Shown piece by piece: positions 9,188 to 18,464 of a DNA stretch of 64,000 bases. The stretch lies in the NCBI RefSeq assembly GCF_020667895.1, contig NZ_JAFMPS010000008.1:87871-151870 (forward strand). Direction: 5' to 3'. The notes below the pieces were generated by a model, which saw nothing but the letters and a program-made list of their open reading frames with translations, did not search any database and was not told the origin of the DNA. The stretch is from Alcanivorax sp. 1008 (GTDB lineage: Bacteria; Pseudomonadota; Gammaproteobacteria; Pseudomonadales; Alcanivoracaceae). How positions within the stretch are numbered: position 1 is the first letter of the stretch; every line of letters starts with the position of its first letter. The translations under genes were made by a program, and so were the position numbers.

Positions 9188-10413
9188 CTCCGGCCGAACA
9201 GCTAAAACAGAACTCTGTAACGCTAGCCAGCAATGCGCAGCACCAGGACGGACTGGCAGCGCACCGTGGCGAAGCGCTGGACAAGCTCAGACTCCTGCCT
9301 TTCCCGGAGAAAAAACAGGAGGCATGGAAGTACACCGGGCTGAACGCCCTGACCGCAGGGCAGCTTGAGCGTGTCGCTCCCGCCCTGAGTGCAGATGCAG
9401 ACATTGCATCCTCTATTCCTTCACTTGGCGACTGCTTGATTGTGGTCGGCAATGGCGTATTGACTGGACAATTACCGGCACCCAACGGACTATCCATTAC
9501 TCCCCTGTCAGCAGACAGCATCAATGATGCATCACCTGATACCTTTTTTGGGTGGCTTAATACGGCAAGCCTCAGCCACGGTCTGCTCCTTAAAACCGAG
9601 CCTAACGTCAAGGTAGCCGGCATCGTTCATCTGGTATTTTTCAATCAGGCACAGACGCCATGTCACGCTACCAACCGGCTACAGATTGAACTGGCCGAAG
9701 GCAGTGAGCTAACCGTTATTGAGCACTACATCGGCAGCGGTCCGATTCTGACCAATGCTCTGACTCACATTCAGGCGGGGGCCAATAGCCGCCTTACCCA
9801 CTACCGTCTGCAAAGTGAAAGCGCTGATAGTCTGCATATCGGCAACCTGCAAATTGACCAGCAACGGGACAGTCGGGTGGACTCCAGCCAGCTGATGCGC
9901 GGCAATGTATTGCGCCGCAACGACGTTCATGTACGGATGCTGGAGAGTGGCGCCGATCTAGCCATGCGTGGAGTATTTATTGCCCGCGACAAAAGCCATA
10001 TCGACAACCATATCAACGTCGAACACGTCGCCCCGCACTGCCATTCCGATCAGGTTTACAAGGGCATAGCGGGAGAAAATGGCCGCGCCGTATTTAACGG
10101 ACGCATTCATATTCACCAGTATGCCAAGGGTAGTGATGCAGGCTTGTCGAATAACAATATGCTGCTGTCTAACGAAGCAGAGATCGACAGCAAACCGGAA
10201 TTGGAAATCTATAACGACGATGTGAAGTGTGCCCATGGCACCACCATCGGCCAGATGGATGCGGGACAATTGTTCTATCTGCGCTCCCGTGGCATTGATG
10301 CAGCCAGCGCCAAGCGCATGCTCGGCACTGGCTTTGTCAATGAAACCCTGCACGCCATGCAGGACGAGGCGGTGCGCGAATGGGCCACCCAATGGCTCGG
10401 TGAGGCGCTTTAA
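9184..10413 (+). CDS. sufD: Fe-S cluster assembly protein SufD
   Basis: Partner of SufB in the SufBC2D scaffold, needed for iron entry. It has 409 residues (E. coli 423), a diverged N-terminal helical part and the conserved C-terminal beta-helix with VFNGRIHIHQYAKGSDAG, LEIYNDDVKCAHGTTIGQMD and FYLRSRGID, the SufB/SufD core signature. It overlaps sufC by four bases and shares TAATG with sufS. Confidence 0.96.
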   Translation: MTPAEQLKQNSVTLASNAQHQDGLAAHRGEALDKLRLLPFPEKKQEAWKYTGLNALTAGQLERVAPALSADADIASSIPSLGDCLIVVGNGVLTGQLPAPNGLSITPLSADSINDASPDTFFGWLNTASLSHGLLLKTEPNVKVAGIVHLVFFNQAQTPCHATNRLQIELAEGSELTVIEHYIGSGPILTNALTHIQAGANSRLTHYRLQSESADSLHIGNLQIDQQRDSRVDSSQLMRGNVLRRNDVHVRMLESGADLAMRGVFIARDKSHIDNHINVEHVAPHCHSDQVYKGIAGENGRAVFNGRIHIHQYAKGSDAGLSNNNMLLSNEAEIDSKPELEIYNDDVKCAHGTTIGQMDAGQLFYLRSRGIDAASAKRMLGTGFVNETLHAMQDEAVREWATQWLGEAL

Positions 10414-11624
10414 TGAGCTTTGATATTGCCGCCCTGCGTGCTCAGTTTCCGATCCTGTCGCAGACAGTGCGGGGCAAGGCACTGGCATATCTTGATAACG
10501 GCGCAACCACGCAGAAGCCGGAAGCGGTAATGCATGCTGTGGATGCCTACTACCGCGAGTGCAACAGCAATGTCCATCGTGGCGCCCACTACCTGAGCGA
10601 TGAAGCCACTACCCGGTTCGAGAATGCTCGCCAGAGCGTGGCCGACTTTGTTAACGCCAGTCGCGAGGAAATCATCTGGACTCGCGGTACCACGGAAAGC
10701 ATTAATTTGGTGGCCAGCTGCCACGGCGCCAGCCTGAAGGCCGGCGATGAAGTGATCATTTCCACACTGGAGCATCACTCCAATATCGTTCCCTGGCAGA
10801 TGGCTTGCGAACGAAGCGGCGCTACCTTGAAAGTCATCCCGATGCAGCCAGATGGCAGTCTGGATCTTGCCGCATACCGGGCACTGCTTAACGAGCGCAC
10901 CCGCATTGTCGCCGTGACGCACGTTTCCAATGCTCTTGGCACGGTGAATCCGGTAGCCGATATGATTCGTGACGCAAAAGCGGTCGGTGCGGCCACCTTG
11001 CTGGATGGTGCTCAGGCCGTGTCACACTTCAACATCGATGTGCGCGCTTTGGATTGTGATTTCTACGCATTCTCTGGCCACAAGCTATTCGGCCCCACAG
11101 GCATCGGTGTGCTATATGGCCGCAAGGAGCTGCTTGAAGCCATGCCACCGTGGTTAGGCGGCGGGGAGATGATTGAAACCGTCAGCTTTGAGCGCAGCAC
11201 CTGGAACCGCTTGCCATACAAGTTCGAAGCCGGCACCCCGAACATAGCCGGAGCTATCGGCCTGGGCGCGGCCATCGATTGGCTGCGAGGACAGGATCGT
11301 AGCGCACTGGCCGCCCATGAAGCGGAGCTGCTGCACGACGCCACTGCCCGCGCCGAAGCGTTCGAAGGTATGCGCCTGATAGGAACCGCCCCCGGAAAAG
11401 TGGCCGTCTTATCGTTCCTGCTTGATGGTGCACACCCCCATGATGTGGGCCAGCTGCTCGACCAGCAGGGCGTCGCCGTACGCACCGGTCATCACTGCAC
11501 CATGCCGTTGATGGACTGCCTTGGCATTCCGGGCACGGTGCGCGCATCATTCTCAATCTATAATGACAGCACCGATATCGAGCGCCTGTTCAATGCGCTG
11601 GAAAAGGTAAAGAGTTTTCTCTAG
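10413..11624 (+). CDS. sufS: Cysteine desulfurase SufS (group II)
   Basis: A PLP-dependent enzyme that takes sulfur from cysteine and passes the persulfide to SufE. It has 403 residues. The PLP lysine is in FSGHKLFGPTGIG and the catalytic cysteine in RTGHHCTMPLM, the short-loop arrangement of group II SufS; the group I enzyme in this window (26636-27784) has a longer active-site loop. The DNGATTQKPEAV start motif is present. The start codon overlaps the sufD stop (TAATG). Confidence 0.97.
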   Translation: MSFDIAALRAQFPILSQTVRGKALAYLDNGATTQKPEAVMHAVDAYYRECNSNVHRGAHYLSDEATTRFENARQSVADFVNASREEIIWTRGTTESINLVASCHGASLKAGDEVIISTLEHHSNIVPWQMACERSGATLKVIPMQPDGSLDLAAYRALLNERTRIVAVTHVSNALGTVNPVADMIRDAKAVGAATLLDGAQAVSHFNIDVRALDCDFYAFSGHKLFGPTGIGVLYGRKELLEAMPPWLGGGEMIETVSFERSTWNRLPYKFEAGTPNIAGAIGLGAAIDWLRGQDRSALAAHEAELLHDATARAEAFEGMRLIGTAPGKVAVLSFLLDGAHPHDVGQLLDQQGVAVRTGHHCTMPLMDCLGIPGTVRASFSIYNDSTDIERLFNALEKVKSFL

Positions 11625-11636
11625 GAGGCGTCCATC

Positions 11637-11996
11637 ATGAGCGTACAGACCTACGTGCCCGGCGGCGTCAGCGTCCGCATGACGCCGACCGCTGAACAGC
11701 AGGCCCGCAAGGAAATCCGTCGCGAGAGCGCGCGTGGCCTGCGGCTGGCAGTAAAGCCCTCTGGCTGCTCCGGCTATATGTATGTGCTCGACTATGTCCG
11801 CGACAATAATCCGCAGGATAAATCCATTGCTATTGCCGATGACGTCACCCTGTTTATCGACAACGGCAGCGTCAGCATCGTCAACGGCACGGAAATCGAC
11901 TACGTCACCGAGGGCGTCAACAGCTTCTTCAAATTTCGCAACCCGAACGCCACCGGCGAATGTGGCTGTGGCGAGAGTTTCACGGTTAACGCATGA
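11637..11996 (+). CDS. sufA: A-type Fe-S carrier protein (SufA/IscA/HesB family)
   Basis: A 119-residue A-type carrier that moves clusters from the scaffold to apoproteins. The three ligands of the family are present: VKPSGCSGYMYVLDY and the C-terminal GECGCGESF (CxC). It has an AGGAGG ribosome binding site eight bases upstream and overlaps sufT by four bases. E. coli has sufA at the front of the operon; here it lies between sufS and sufT. Because iscA is absent from the iscRS locus, this may be the main A-type carrier, although erpA could lie elsewhere. Confidence 0.93.
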   Translation: MSVQTYVPGGVSVRMTPTAEQQARKEIRRESARGLRLAVKPSGCSGYMYVLDYVRDNNPQDKSIAIADDVTLFIDNGSVSIVNGTEIDYVTEGVNSFFKFRNPNATGECGCGESFTVNA

Positions 11997-12535
11997 GCGA
12001 GCAACGGACTGTTGTGACTTTTCGTGATGTGTCAGCCCGGCTGGTGCCCGCCGGCGCCCCCATCACCATAAAGAAAAATACCTTCGTTAATATCAAGCAG
12101 GCCCTCGGCGGAACCTGGACGGTGACGGTAAACGGCAACATGGCCCGCATCGATGGCACCGACGGCGATGCCATTGGCATGCAGCCGCTGGAGCTCAACT
12201 TCGATCCGCCTGAAGCTGACGGCAGTGTGCGCCGCGACGATATCGACAAGGTCATGCGCACCATCTTTGATCCGGAAATACCCGTCAATATTGTGGATCT
12301 GGGCCTGGTGTATGGCTGCGACGTGATACGCCGCGACAATCAGAATGTGGTGCAAGTACGCATGACTCTGACCGCCCCTACCTGTGGCATGGGCCCGGTG
12401 CTAATCAGCGATGTTGAGTATCGACTTGGCCTGATTCCCAATGTGGACAAGGTCGAGGTTGAGCTGGTTTTTGAGCCGCCATGGAGCCGGGATATGATGA
12501 CCGAAGAAGCACAACTCGAACTCGGATTGTTCTAA
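11993..12535 (+). CDS. sufT: SufT, MIP18/DUF59 Fe-S maturation factor
   Basis: A 180-residue DUF59 (MIP18) protein of the SufT family, an auxiliary Fe-S maturation factor found in many suf operons of bacteria lacking Isc. The MIP18 core occupies the C-terminal two thirds (MRTIFDPEIPVNIVDLGLVY ... LTAPTCGMGPVLISDVE). The cysteine in APTCGMG is the conserved one. The N-terminal extension (residues 1-70, with ITIKKNTFVNIKQALGG) is typical of SufT rather than of stand-alone DUF59 proteins. It overlaps sufA by four bases and shares TAATG with sufE. Confidence 0.93.
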   Translation: MSEQRTVVTFRDVSARLVPAGAPITIKKNTFVNIKQALGGTWTVTVNGNMARIDGTDGDAIGMQPLELNFDPPEADGSVRRDDIDKVMRTIFDPEIPVNIVDLGLVYGCDVIRRDNQNVVQVRMTLTAPTCGMGPVLISDVEYRLGLIPNVDKVEVELVFEPPWSRDMMTEEAQLELGLF

Positions 12536-12981
12536 TGGAATCTTTTTACAGCGAATCTCCCTTTGGCACTTCGATTACTGCCGAGGAAGTACTCGACAGC
12601 ATTGGCTTTCTGGATGACTGGGAGGAGCGCTACCGTTATATCATTGATCTGGGCAAGTCACTTCCGGCACTGCCAGATGAGTTGAAAACTGAAGAGCGTT
12701 TCGTTCGTGGATGTCAGAGTCAGGTATGGCTTACACAGCAGTTTGATCAAGCAGAAAACAGGATTTATCTAGCCGTAGACAGTGATGCTCTGATCGTTCG
12801 CGGCCTGGCTGCCATTGTACTGGCCGCACTGAACCGGAAATCCCCCCAGGAAATCCTCGACTACGATATGGAAGCCTATTTCAGCAAGCTTGACCTGCTC
12901 AAGCATCTGAGCCCAACGCGAGGCAACGGTGTTCAAGCAATGGTGGCTCGGGTTCGGGACGAAGCGCAACGTCTCGTCTGA
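12535..12981 (+). CDS. sufE: Cysteine desulfuration protein SufE
   Basis: A 148-residue sulfur acceptor that stimulates SufS and carries persulfide to SufB. The reactive cysteine lies in the hallmark FVRGCQSQVWL. WEERYRYIIDLGKSLPAL near the N-terminus is also characteristic. The start at 12535 shares TAATG with sufT; an ATG at 12481 lies inside sufT and was rejected. It is the last gene of the sufBCDS-A-T-E operon. Confidence 0.96.
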   Translation: MESFYSESPFGTSITAEEVLDSIGFLDDWEERYRYIIDLGKSLPALPDELKTEERFVRGCQSQVWLTQQFDQAENRIYLAVDSDALIVRGLAAIVLAALNRKSPQEILDYDMEAYFSKLDLLKHLSPTRGNGVQAMVARVRDEAQRLV

Positions 12982-13107
12982 TTTTCTGCAGCAGAATTCA
13001 CCCATTATTCACCCATAAACAATTCGTCAAACTTTACGCACTAGCTCCTGCGCATCTCATCCGCTACTCTTCAAGAGGTTCGATGTAGCCCTCGGGAGAA
13101 GGGATTA

Positions 13108-13986
13108 ATGGATATCCTTCAGCTGCTGGTCAGCGGGATTGCCAACGGTTGTATCTATGGCCTGCTGGCGCTGGGTTTTGTGCTCATTTACAAGGCCTCC
13201 GAAGCGGTCAATTTCGCCCAGGGCGACATGCTCATGCTGGGTGCTTTTCTCGGCATTGCTTTCATCAATACCGGCAATGCGGATTTGCCCTTCCTGATTG
13301 GCCTGACACTATCCGCGCTCGTTATGGGGATATTCGGCTACCTGCTTGATCGTTTTGTGCTACGCGGCATCTTCGGTCAACCGCAGTTCGCCATGGTGAT
13401 TCTTACCATCGCCCTCGGCTTCCTGATCCGCTTTGCCGCTGGTGCCATCTGGGGACACGATCCGGTGTCACTGCAAACCCCATTCGCTGGTAGAACTCTG
13501 GAGCTTGGCAGCCTGATCGTGCCGGTGGTCGATGCCGTCATCATCCTCGCCACAGTGGCACTAACCACTACCCTGTATTTCTTTTTTGCTCACACACGCC
13601 TTGGTGTCGCCATGCAGGCCAGCAGCCAGAATCAGATGGCCGCCTACTACATGGGCATTCCGGTGAAGCGGGTCAACTCGATTGTCTGGGCCCTGTCCGG
13701 CGTGGTTGCAGCTATCGCCGGGGTGCTGTTTGCCGCCAAGGGCGCGGTGGAGCCATCGGTAGGGCTGCTGTTCGGCATCAAGGCCTTTGCCGCTGCGGTT
13801 ATTGGTGGCCTTGGCTCATTGCCCGGCGCCCTCGCCGGCGGACTGCTGGTGGGCATTGTCGAGCCATTTGCGGCTCGTTACCTGCCCGCCGGTTCCAGCC
13901 AGATCGCCCCATACGTACTGATGCTGCTGGTGCTGATCCTGCGCCCCGGCGGCCTGTTTGCCCAGATCAGTCAGAAGAAGGTGTAA
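13108..13986 (+). CDS. ABC transporter permease, LivH family
   Basis: A 292-residue inner membrane permease of the branched-chain amino acid (HAAT) class. It has about eight hydrophobic helices, the N-terminal GIANGCIYGLLALGFVLIYK and the family motifs NFAQGDMLMLGAF and VIGGLGSLPGALAGGLLVG. It starts a tightly packed operon (permease, permease, ATPase, ATPase, acyl-CoA synthetase, binding protein). The usual ligands of the family are leucine, isoleucine and valine, but the operon partner suggests a carboxylic or fatty acid ligand here. Confidence 0.9.
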   Translation: MDILQLLVSGIANGCIYGLLALGFVLIYKASEAVNFAQGDMLMLGAFLGIAFINTGNADLPFLIGLTLSALVMGIFGYLLDRFVLRGIFGQPQFAMVILTIALGFLIRFAAGAIWGHDPVSLQTPFAGRTLELGSLIVPVVDAVIILATVALTTTLYFFFAHTRLGVAMQASSQNQMAAYYMGIPVKRVNSIVWALSGVVAAIAGVLFAAKGAVEPSVGLLFGIKAFAAAVIGGLGSLPGALAGGLLVGIVEPFAARYLPAGSSQIAPYVLMLLVLILRPGGLFAQISQKKV

Positions 13987-13989
13987 CTG

Positions 13990-15087
13990 ATGCGAGTCCG
14001 GTTCAAAAGCAGTTACGACGACGATATCAACCTGTTCGAGGATCGCTGGCATCTGCTCCAGTTCGGTCTGCTGCTGGCGGCGGCGGTTGTTGCGCCCTGG
14101 TTGCTGGGCAGCTACTACCTCGGCGAACTGACCTCGGTACTGATTTGGGCGCTGGCCGGACTCGGCCTGATGCTGATTACCGGCCACACCGGTCAGGTCA
14201 GTCTCGGTCATGCGGCATTTATGGCCATTGGCGCCTTTACCAATCTGGCGCTAATGCTGCGGGGCTGGAATTTTTTTCCGGCACTGATTGCCAGCGCGCT
14301 GGTATCGGGCGTTATCGGCGCCATTATTGCCCGGCCAATCCTGCGTATGAGCGGCATTTACCTGGCCATTGCCACGCTGGCGCTCAGCATCATCATTGAG
14401 GATGTGGCGATCATGGCGGCGCCGATTACCGGCGGTGTATCCGGCCTGTTTGCTCCGACCATCGAACTGTTTGGCGTGCAGGCAGACCGCTACGGCGACC
14501 CGGCCATGTTCTATTACCTGTGTCTGGCGCTGCTGGTATTGGTGACGCTGGCTTACCTCAACCTGTTGCGCTCGCCCACCGGCCGCTCGTTTCTTGCCGT
14601 GCGCGACAGCGAAGTATCCGCTCGTGCACTGGGCGTCAACGTGGCGCGCGCCAAAACCCTTGCGTTTAGTCTTTCCTGTGCCATTACCGGCCTGGCCGGC
14701 GCCATGTATGCGCATCTGGTTCAGGCAGTGAACTATGAAAGCTTTCTTGTGCTGATCTCGATCACGCTGTTACTGCAGGTAGTGATTGGTGGGCTCGGTT
14801 CAATACACGGCGCTTTCTTTGGCGCCATCGTTGTGGTCATGCTGCCGCAATTAATTGCCATCACCCGTGACCTGCTGAACAACAGTTTCGGTATCAGTAT
14901 GGCCTCCTATCCGGGCATGGATACCGCCGTGTTTGCCCTGATCATTCTGCTAATGGTGATCTACGAACCCCGAGGCATTTACGGCATCTGGATAAAGGTA
15001 CGTACCTGGCTCGAACTGTTCCCGCTGTATCGCAAGGGCATGTTCCGCCGCTCGCGTACCTACCTGAAAACGGAGCGCATGCGATGA
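13990..15087 (+). CDS. ABC transporter permease, LivM family
   Basis: A 365-residue second permease of the same transporter. A cytoplasmic N-terminus (about 28 residues, acidic) precedes about nine hydrophobic helices. Family motifs are ITGHTGQVSLGHAAFMAIGA, LRSPTGRSFLAVRDSEVSA and VIGGLGSIHGAFFGA. The C-terminus carries a basic tail (FPLYRKGMFRRSRTYLK). It starts three bases after livH and overlaps the next ATPase by four bases. Confidence 0.9.
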   Translation: MRVRFKSSYDDDINLFEDRWHLLQFGLLLAAAVVAPWLLGSYYLGELTSVLIWALAGLGLMLITGHTGQVSLGHAAFMAIGAFTNLALMLRGWNFFPALIASALVSGVIGAIIARPILRMSGIYLAIATLALSIIIEDVAIMAAPITGGVSGLFAPTIELFGVQADRYGDPAMFYYLCLALLVLVTLAYLNLLRSPTGRSFLAVRDSEVSARALGVNVARAKTLAFSLSCAITGLAGAMYAHLVQAVNYESFLVLISITLLLQVVIGGLGSIHGAFFGAIVVVMLPQLIAITRDLLNNSFGISMASYPGMDTAVFALIILLMVIYEPRGIYGIWIKVRTWLELFPLYRKGMFRRSRTYLKTERMR

Positions 15088-15854
15088 GCCTGTTGCAGGT
15101 CGAGAATCTGTCGATTGCCTTCGGTGGTGTCAAAGCCGTCGACGGTGTCAGTTTCAGTGTCGAGCCGGGCGAGGTGTTTACCATTGTTGGCCCCAATGGC
15201 GCCGGCAAGTCGACCATCTTCAATCTGATCAGCCGGCTTTATGAAGCCAGCAGCGGTCAGATTATTTTCGATGGTCAGGACATTACCCATCGACCGGCCC
15301 ACGATGTGGCCAGGCTCGGCATCGCCCGCACCTTCCAGAATATCGAGCTGTTTGATCACTCCACTGTGCTGCAGAACCTGCTGATCGGCCGGCACTCGCG
15401 GCGTGGCACGCACTGGTGGGAGGATCTGCTGTTCCTGCCGAAAGTACGTCGCAGCGAGCGCGAGCATCGTCGTATCGTCGAGGAAGTGATCGACTTTCTT
15501 GAACTGGCCGCCTATCGCGACAAGCTGATTGCCGGCCTGCCCTATGGCGTGCGCAAGGTGGTGGAAATTGCCCGGGCGCTGGCCTCACAGCCGCGCCTGA
15601 TTCTGCTGGATGAACCAGCCTCTGGCCTGAGCGTGGAAGAAACCCAGAACATGGCCTGGTGGATCGAGGACATGCAGAAGGATCTGGGCCTGAGTGTACT
15701 GATGGTGGAACACGACATGAGTCTGGTGTCGCGGGTCTCCGACCGGGTGCTGGCGGTGGCGGAAGGCAAACCACTGGCACTGGGCACAGCAGCCGAAGTA
15801 CAGGCGCATGCGAAAGTGATCGAAGCGTATCTGGGCACGGAGGCGGCGTCATGA
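15084..15854 (+). CDS. ABC transporter ATP-binding protein, LivG family
   Basis: A 256-residue ATPase. It has Walker A GPNGAGKST, the Q-loop in ARTFQNIELF, a signature region PYGVRKVVEIARAL, Walker B LILLDEPASGLS and the switch histidine in MVEHDMSLV. The long helical insert after the Q-loop (RHSRRGTHWWEDLLFLPKVR) is characteristic of the LivG subfamily. The ABC signature reads LPYGV rather than LSGGQ, a common LivG variant. It overlaps livM and livF-like genes by four bases on each side. Confidence 0.9.
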   Translation: MSLLQVENLSIAFGGVKAVDGVSFSVEPGEVFTIVGPNGAGKSTIFNLISRLYEASSGQIIFDGQDITHRPAHDVARLGIARTFQNIELFDHSTVLQNLLIGRHSRRGTHWWEDLLFLPKVRRSEREHRRIVEEVIDFLELAAYRDKLIAGLPYGVRKVVEIARALASQPRLILLDEPASGLSVEETQNMAWWIEDMQKDLGLSVLMVEHDMSLVSRVSDRVLAVAEGKPLALGTAAEVQAHAKVIEAYLGTEAAS

Positions 15855-16645
15855 CGGTAAGAGCCATCAGTGCGCTACTGGATGTGCGCAATCTGGAAAC
15901 CTTTTATGGCCCGGTAATGGCCCTGCGCGGTGTCTCCATCGAAGTGCCGGAAGGCAGCATCGTCACCATTCTCGGTGCCAACGGCGCCGGCAAGACCACC
16001 CTGATGAAAACGGTGTCCGGGGCGCTGGCGCCGCACAAGGGCAATATCCAGTTCCGCGGCCAGCGCATTGATGGTCTGGAGCCGGATGTTCTGGTCAAGC
16101 GCGGCATTGCCCATGTCCCCGAAGGCCGCGAGGTATTTCCGTTTCTGAGCGTCGCCGAGAACCTGATGATGGGTGCCTACACCCGCCGTGACCGGACGGA
16201 AATAAGCCGCGATATCGACATGGTGTATGACTATTTCCCGATCCTGCGCGAACGCCGTCAGCAAAATGCCGGCACCCTGTCCGGCGGCCAGCAGCAAATG
16301 CTGGCCATTGGCCGTGGTCTGATGTCACGCCCTTCGCTGATGCTGCTCGACGAGCCTTCGCTGGGACTGTCACCGCTGCTGGTACAGGAAATCTTTGCCA
16401 TCGTTCGCCGCCTGAATCAGGAACAGGGTGTCACCATCCTGCTGGTGGAACAGAACGCCCATGTTGCCCTGCAGACCGCCGACTATGGCTATGTACTGGA
16501 AACCGGCCGCATTGTGATGGCCGGCTCGGCAGAAAAACTGCTCAACTCCGATGACATCCGCGAGTTCTATCTTGGCCAGTCGGCTGATCAGGATAGCGAT
16601 GCGCGGGCCGACAAACGCTGGAAACGCAAGAAGACCTGGCGCTGA
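15851..16645 (+). CDS. ABC transporter ATP-binding protein, LivF family
   Basis: A 264-residue partner ATPase with Walker A GANGAGKTT, signature LSGGQQQMLAIGRGL, Walker B LMLLDEPSLGLSPLL and the H-loop in LLVEQNAHVAL. The start at 15851 overlaps the preceding stop as ATGA. Codons upstream in the same frame lie within livG and translate to unrelated sequence. The stop overlaps the start of the acyl-CoA synthetase by one base (TGATG), so the ligase is almost certainly co-translated with the transporter. Confidence 0.9.
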   Translation: MTVRAISALLDVRNLETFYGPVMALRGVSIEVPEGSIVTILGANGAGKTTLMKTVSGALAPHKGNIQFRGQRIDGLEPDVLVKRGIAHVPEGREVFPFLSVAENLMMGAYTRRDRTEISRDIDMVYDYFPILRERRQQNAGTLSGGQQQMLAIGRGLMSRPSLMLLDEPSLGLSPLLVQEIFAIVRRLNQEQGVTILLVEQNAHVALQTADYGYVLETGRIVMAGSAEKLLNSDDIREFYLGQSADQDSDARADKRWKRKKTWR

Positions 16646-18450
16646 TGATGAACGAAACCGCAATTCACATTGAAGACTGCGATACCGTCGTCAAGCTCTG
16701 GCGCAAGAAGTGTCTGGAGCGCGGCGACCAGATCGCTCACCGCGAAAAGGATCTGGGTATCTGGCAGCGTTTCAGCTGGCTGGATTATTACCACAGCGCC
16801 CGCGCCATCGGCGTTGCCTTGATGCAGTTGGGCTTGCAACGGGGCCAACCGGTATCGATCCTGAGCGAAGACAACAAGGAATGGCTGTATTGCGACATGG
16901 GCATTGTCGGTGCCGGTGGCATCAGCAATGGCATCTATACCACCGACAGCGCCGAGCAGCTTGCCTATCTGATCAACGACAGCGGCTCGGCATTCCTGTT
17001 TGTCGAGAATGACGAACAGCTTGATAAATATCTGACCGTAAGGGATCAGGTTCCAACCCTGAAAAAAGTCATTGTCTATGATCGCAAGGGGCTGCGTAAT
17101 TTCAGCGACCCGATGGTGATGTTCCTTGATGAACTGATCACTCTGGGCGAATCCATGGAGGATGCGGAGCAACGCTTCGCCGCGAGCGTTGCAGAAAGCC
17201 GGCCTGACGAAATCCGCATGCTGATCTACACCTCCGGCACCACCGGCGCACCGAAGGGCGCCATGATCAGCCATCGCAATATTCTGTTCCAGCTGAAAGC
17301 CGGCGAAACCATGCTGGAGGCTCTGGATAGTGACGAACAGCTCTGTTTCCTGCCGCTTTGCCATATTCTCGAACGGTTGGTGTCAGTGGAAATGCCCACC
17401 TACAAGGGCTGCACGGTGAATTTTGCCGAAAGCCCGGAAACGGTGTTCGACAACTTGCGCGAAGTGTCACCACATACCTTCACTGCCGTGCCGCGACTGT
17501 GGGAAAAGATCTACAGCAGCATTATGAATATGCGCACCGATGCCACCGCATTCGGCCGCTGGGCGTTCGATCAGGCGATAGCTTCAGGACGATCCTTTCA
17601 CGATGCCGCCGCTGCCACGCTGGCGCAACGGCTGCGCTATCGGCTATGGGACCTGCTGGTGCTGCGCAACCTGCGCAACATGATTGGTATGGGTCGGATT
17701 CGTCGGGCCACCACCGGCGCCGCGCCAATTTCCCCGGATCTGATTAGCTGGTTCCATGCCATCGGCGTACCGCTTTATGAAGGCTATGGCATGACAGAAA
17801 GCACCGGAGTCATTTCGGTCAACACCGCCGACCGGCAGTCCATCGGCACGGTGGGGCATGTGTTGCCGGGCACCGAAGTACGTATCTCTGAGCAGGGGGA
17901 AATTCTGGTGCGCGGCGGCCACGTCTTTGCCGGCTACTGGAAGAAGCCGGAGAAAACCGCCGAGGATATTCGCGACGGCTGGCTGCATACCGGCGACATG
18001 GGCAAGCTGGAAAACGGTATGCTGACCATTACCGGGCGCATCAAGGACATCATCATCACCGCCGGCGGCAAGAACATTACCCCGGCCGAGATCGAGAGCA
18101 AACTCAAGTTCTCGCCGTTTATTTCCGACGCCGTGGTAATCGGCGACCAACGCAAATACCTGACCTGCCTGATCATGATTGATCAGGAAAACGTGGAAAA
18201 GTTTGCTCAGGATAATCAGGTGCACTTCTCTGACTTTGCTTCGCTGTGCCGCGCCGCCGAGGTACTGGAAATGATTGGCGGCATTGTTGAAGAGGTTAAC
18301 AAATCCTTTGCCCAGGTGGAGCAGATCAAGTACTTCCGCCTGATTGATGTGCTACTGACCGCCGAAGACGACGAGCTGACCGCCACCATGAAACTGAAGC
18401 GTTCATTTGTCGAGAAAAAGCACAAGGCGCTGATTGATTCCATGTACTGA
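16645..18450 (+). CDS. Long-chain acyl-CoA synthetase (AMP-binding)
   Basis: A 601-residue ANL-superfamily ligase of the long-chain acyl-CoA synthetase type that activates a carboxylic acid through an acyl-AMP. Motifs are LIYTSGTTGAPKGAM (P-loop), YEGYGMTEST (A5), WLHTGDMG (A7) and GRIKDIIITAGGKNITP with the C-terminal hinge. The length and the insertion with RLRYRLWDLLVLRNLRNMIG match the approximately 600-residue long-chain class. It is translationally coupled to the LivF-type ATPase and lies 14 bases before the binding protein gene, which suggests vectorial activation of an imported acid. The substrate cannot be read from sequence. A second ATG at 16648 is an equally possible start. Confidence 0.88.
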   Translation: MMNETAIHIEDCDTVVKLWRKKCLERGDQIAHREKDLGIWQRFSWLDYYHSARAIGVALMQLGLQRGQPVSILSEDNKEWLYCDMGIVGAGGISNGIYTTDSAEQLAYLINDSGSAFLFVENDEQLDKYLTVRDQVPTLKKVIVYDRKGLRNFSDPMVMFLDELITLGESMEDAEQRFAASVAESRPDEIRMLIYTSGTTGAPKGAMISHRNILFQLKAGETMLEALDSDEQLCFLPLCHILERLVSVEMPTYKGCTVNFAESPETVFDNLREVSPHTFTAVPRLWEKIYSSIMNMRTDATAFGRWAFDQAIASGRSFHDAAAATLAQRLRYRLWDLLVLRNLRNMIGMGRIRRATTGAAPISPDLISWFHAIGVPLYEGYGMTESTGVISVNTADRQSIGTVGHVLPGTEVRISEQGEILVRGGHVFAGYWKKPEKTAEDIRDGWLHTGDMGKLENGMLTITGRIKDIIITAGGKNITPAEIESKLKFSPFISDAVVIGDQRKYLTCLIMIDQENVEKFAQDNQVHFSDFASLCRAAEVLEMIGGIVEEVNKSFAQVEQIKYFRLIDVLLTAEDDELTATMKLKRSFVEKKHKALIDSMY

Positions 18451-18464
18451 ACAAGGAGAGAACG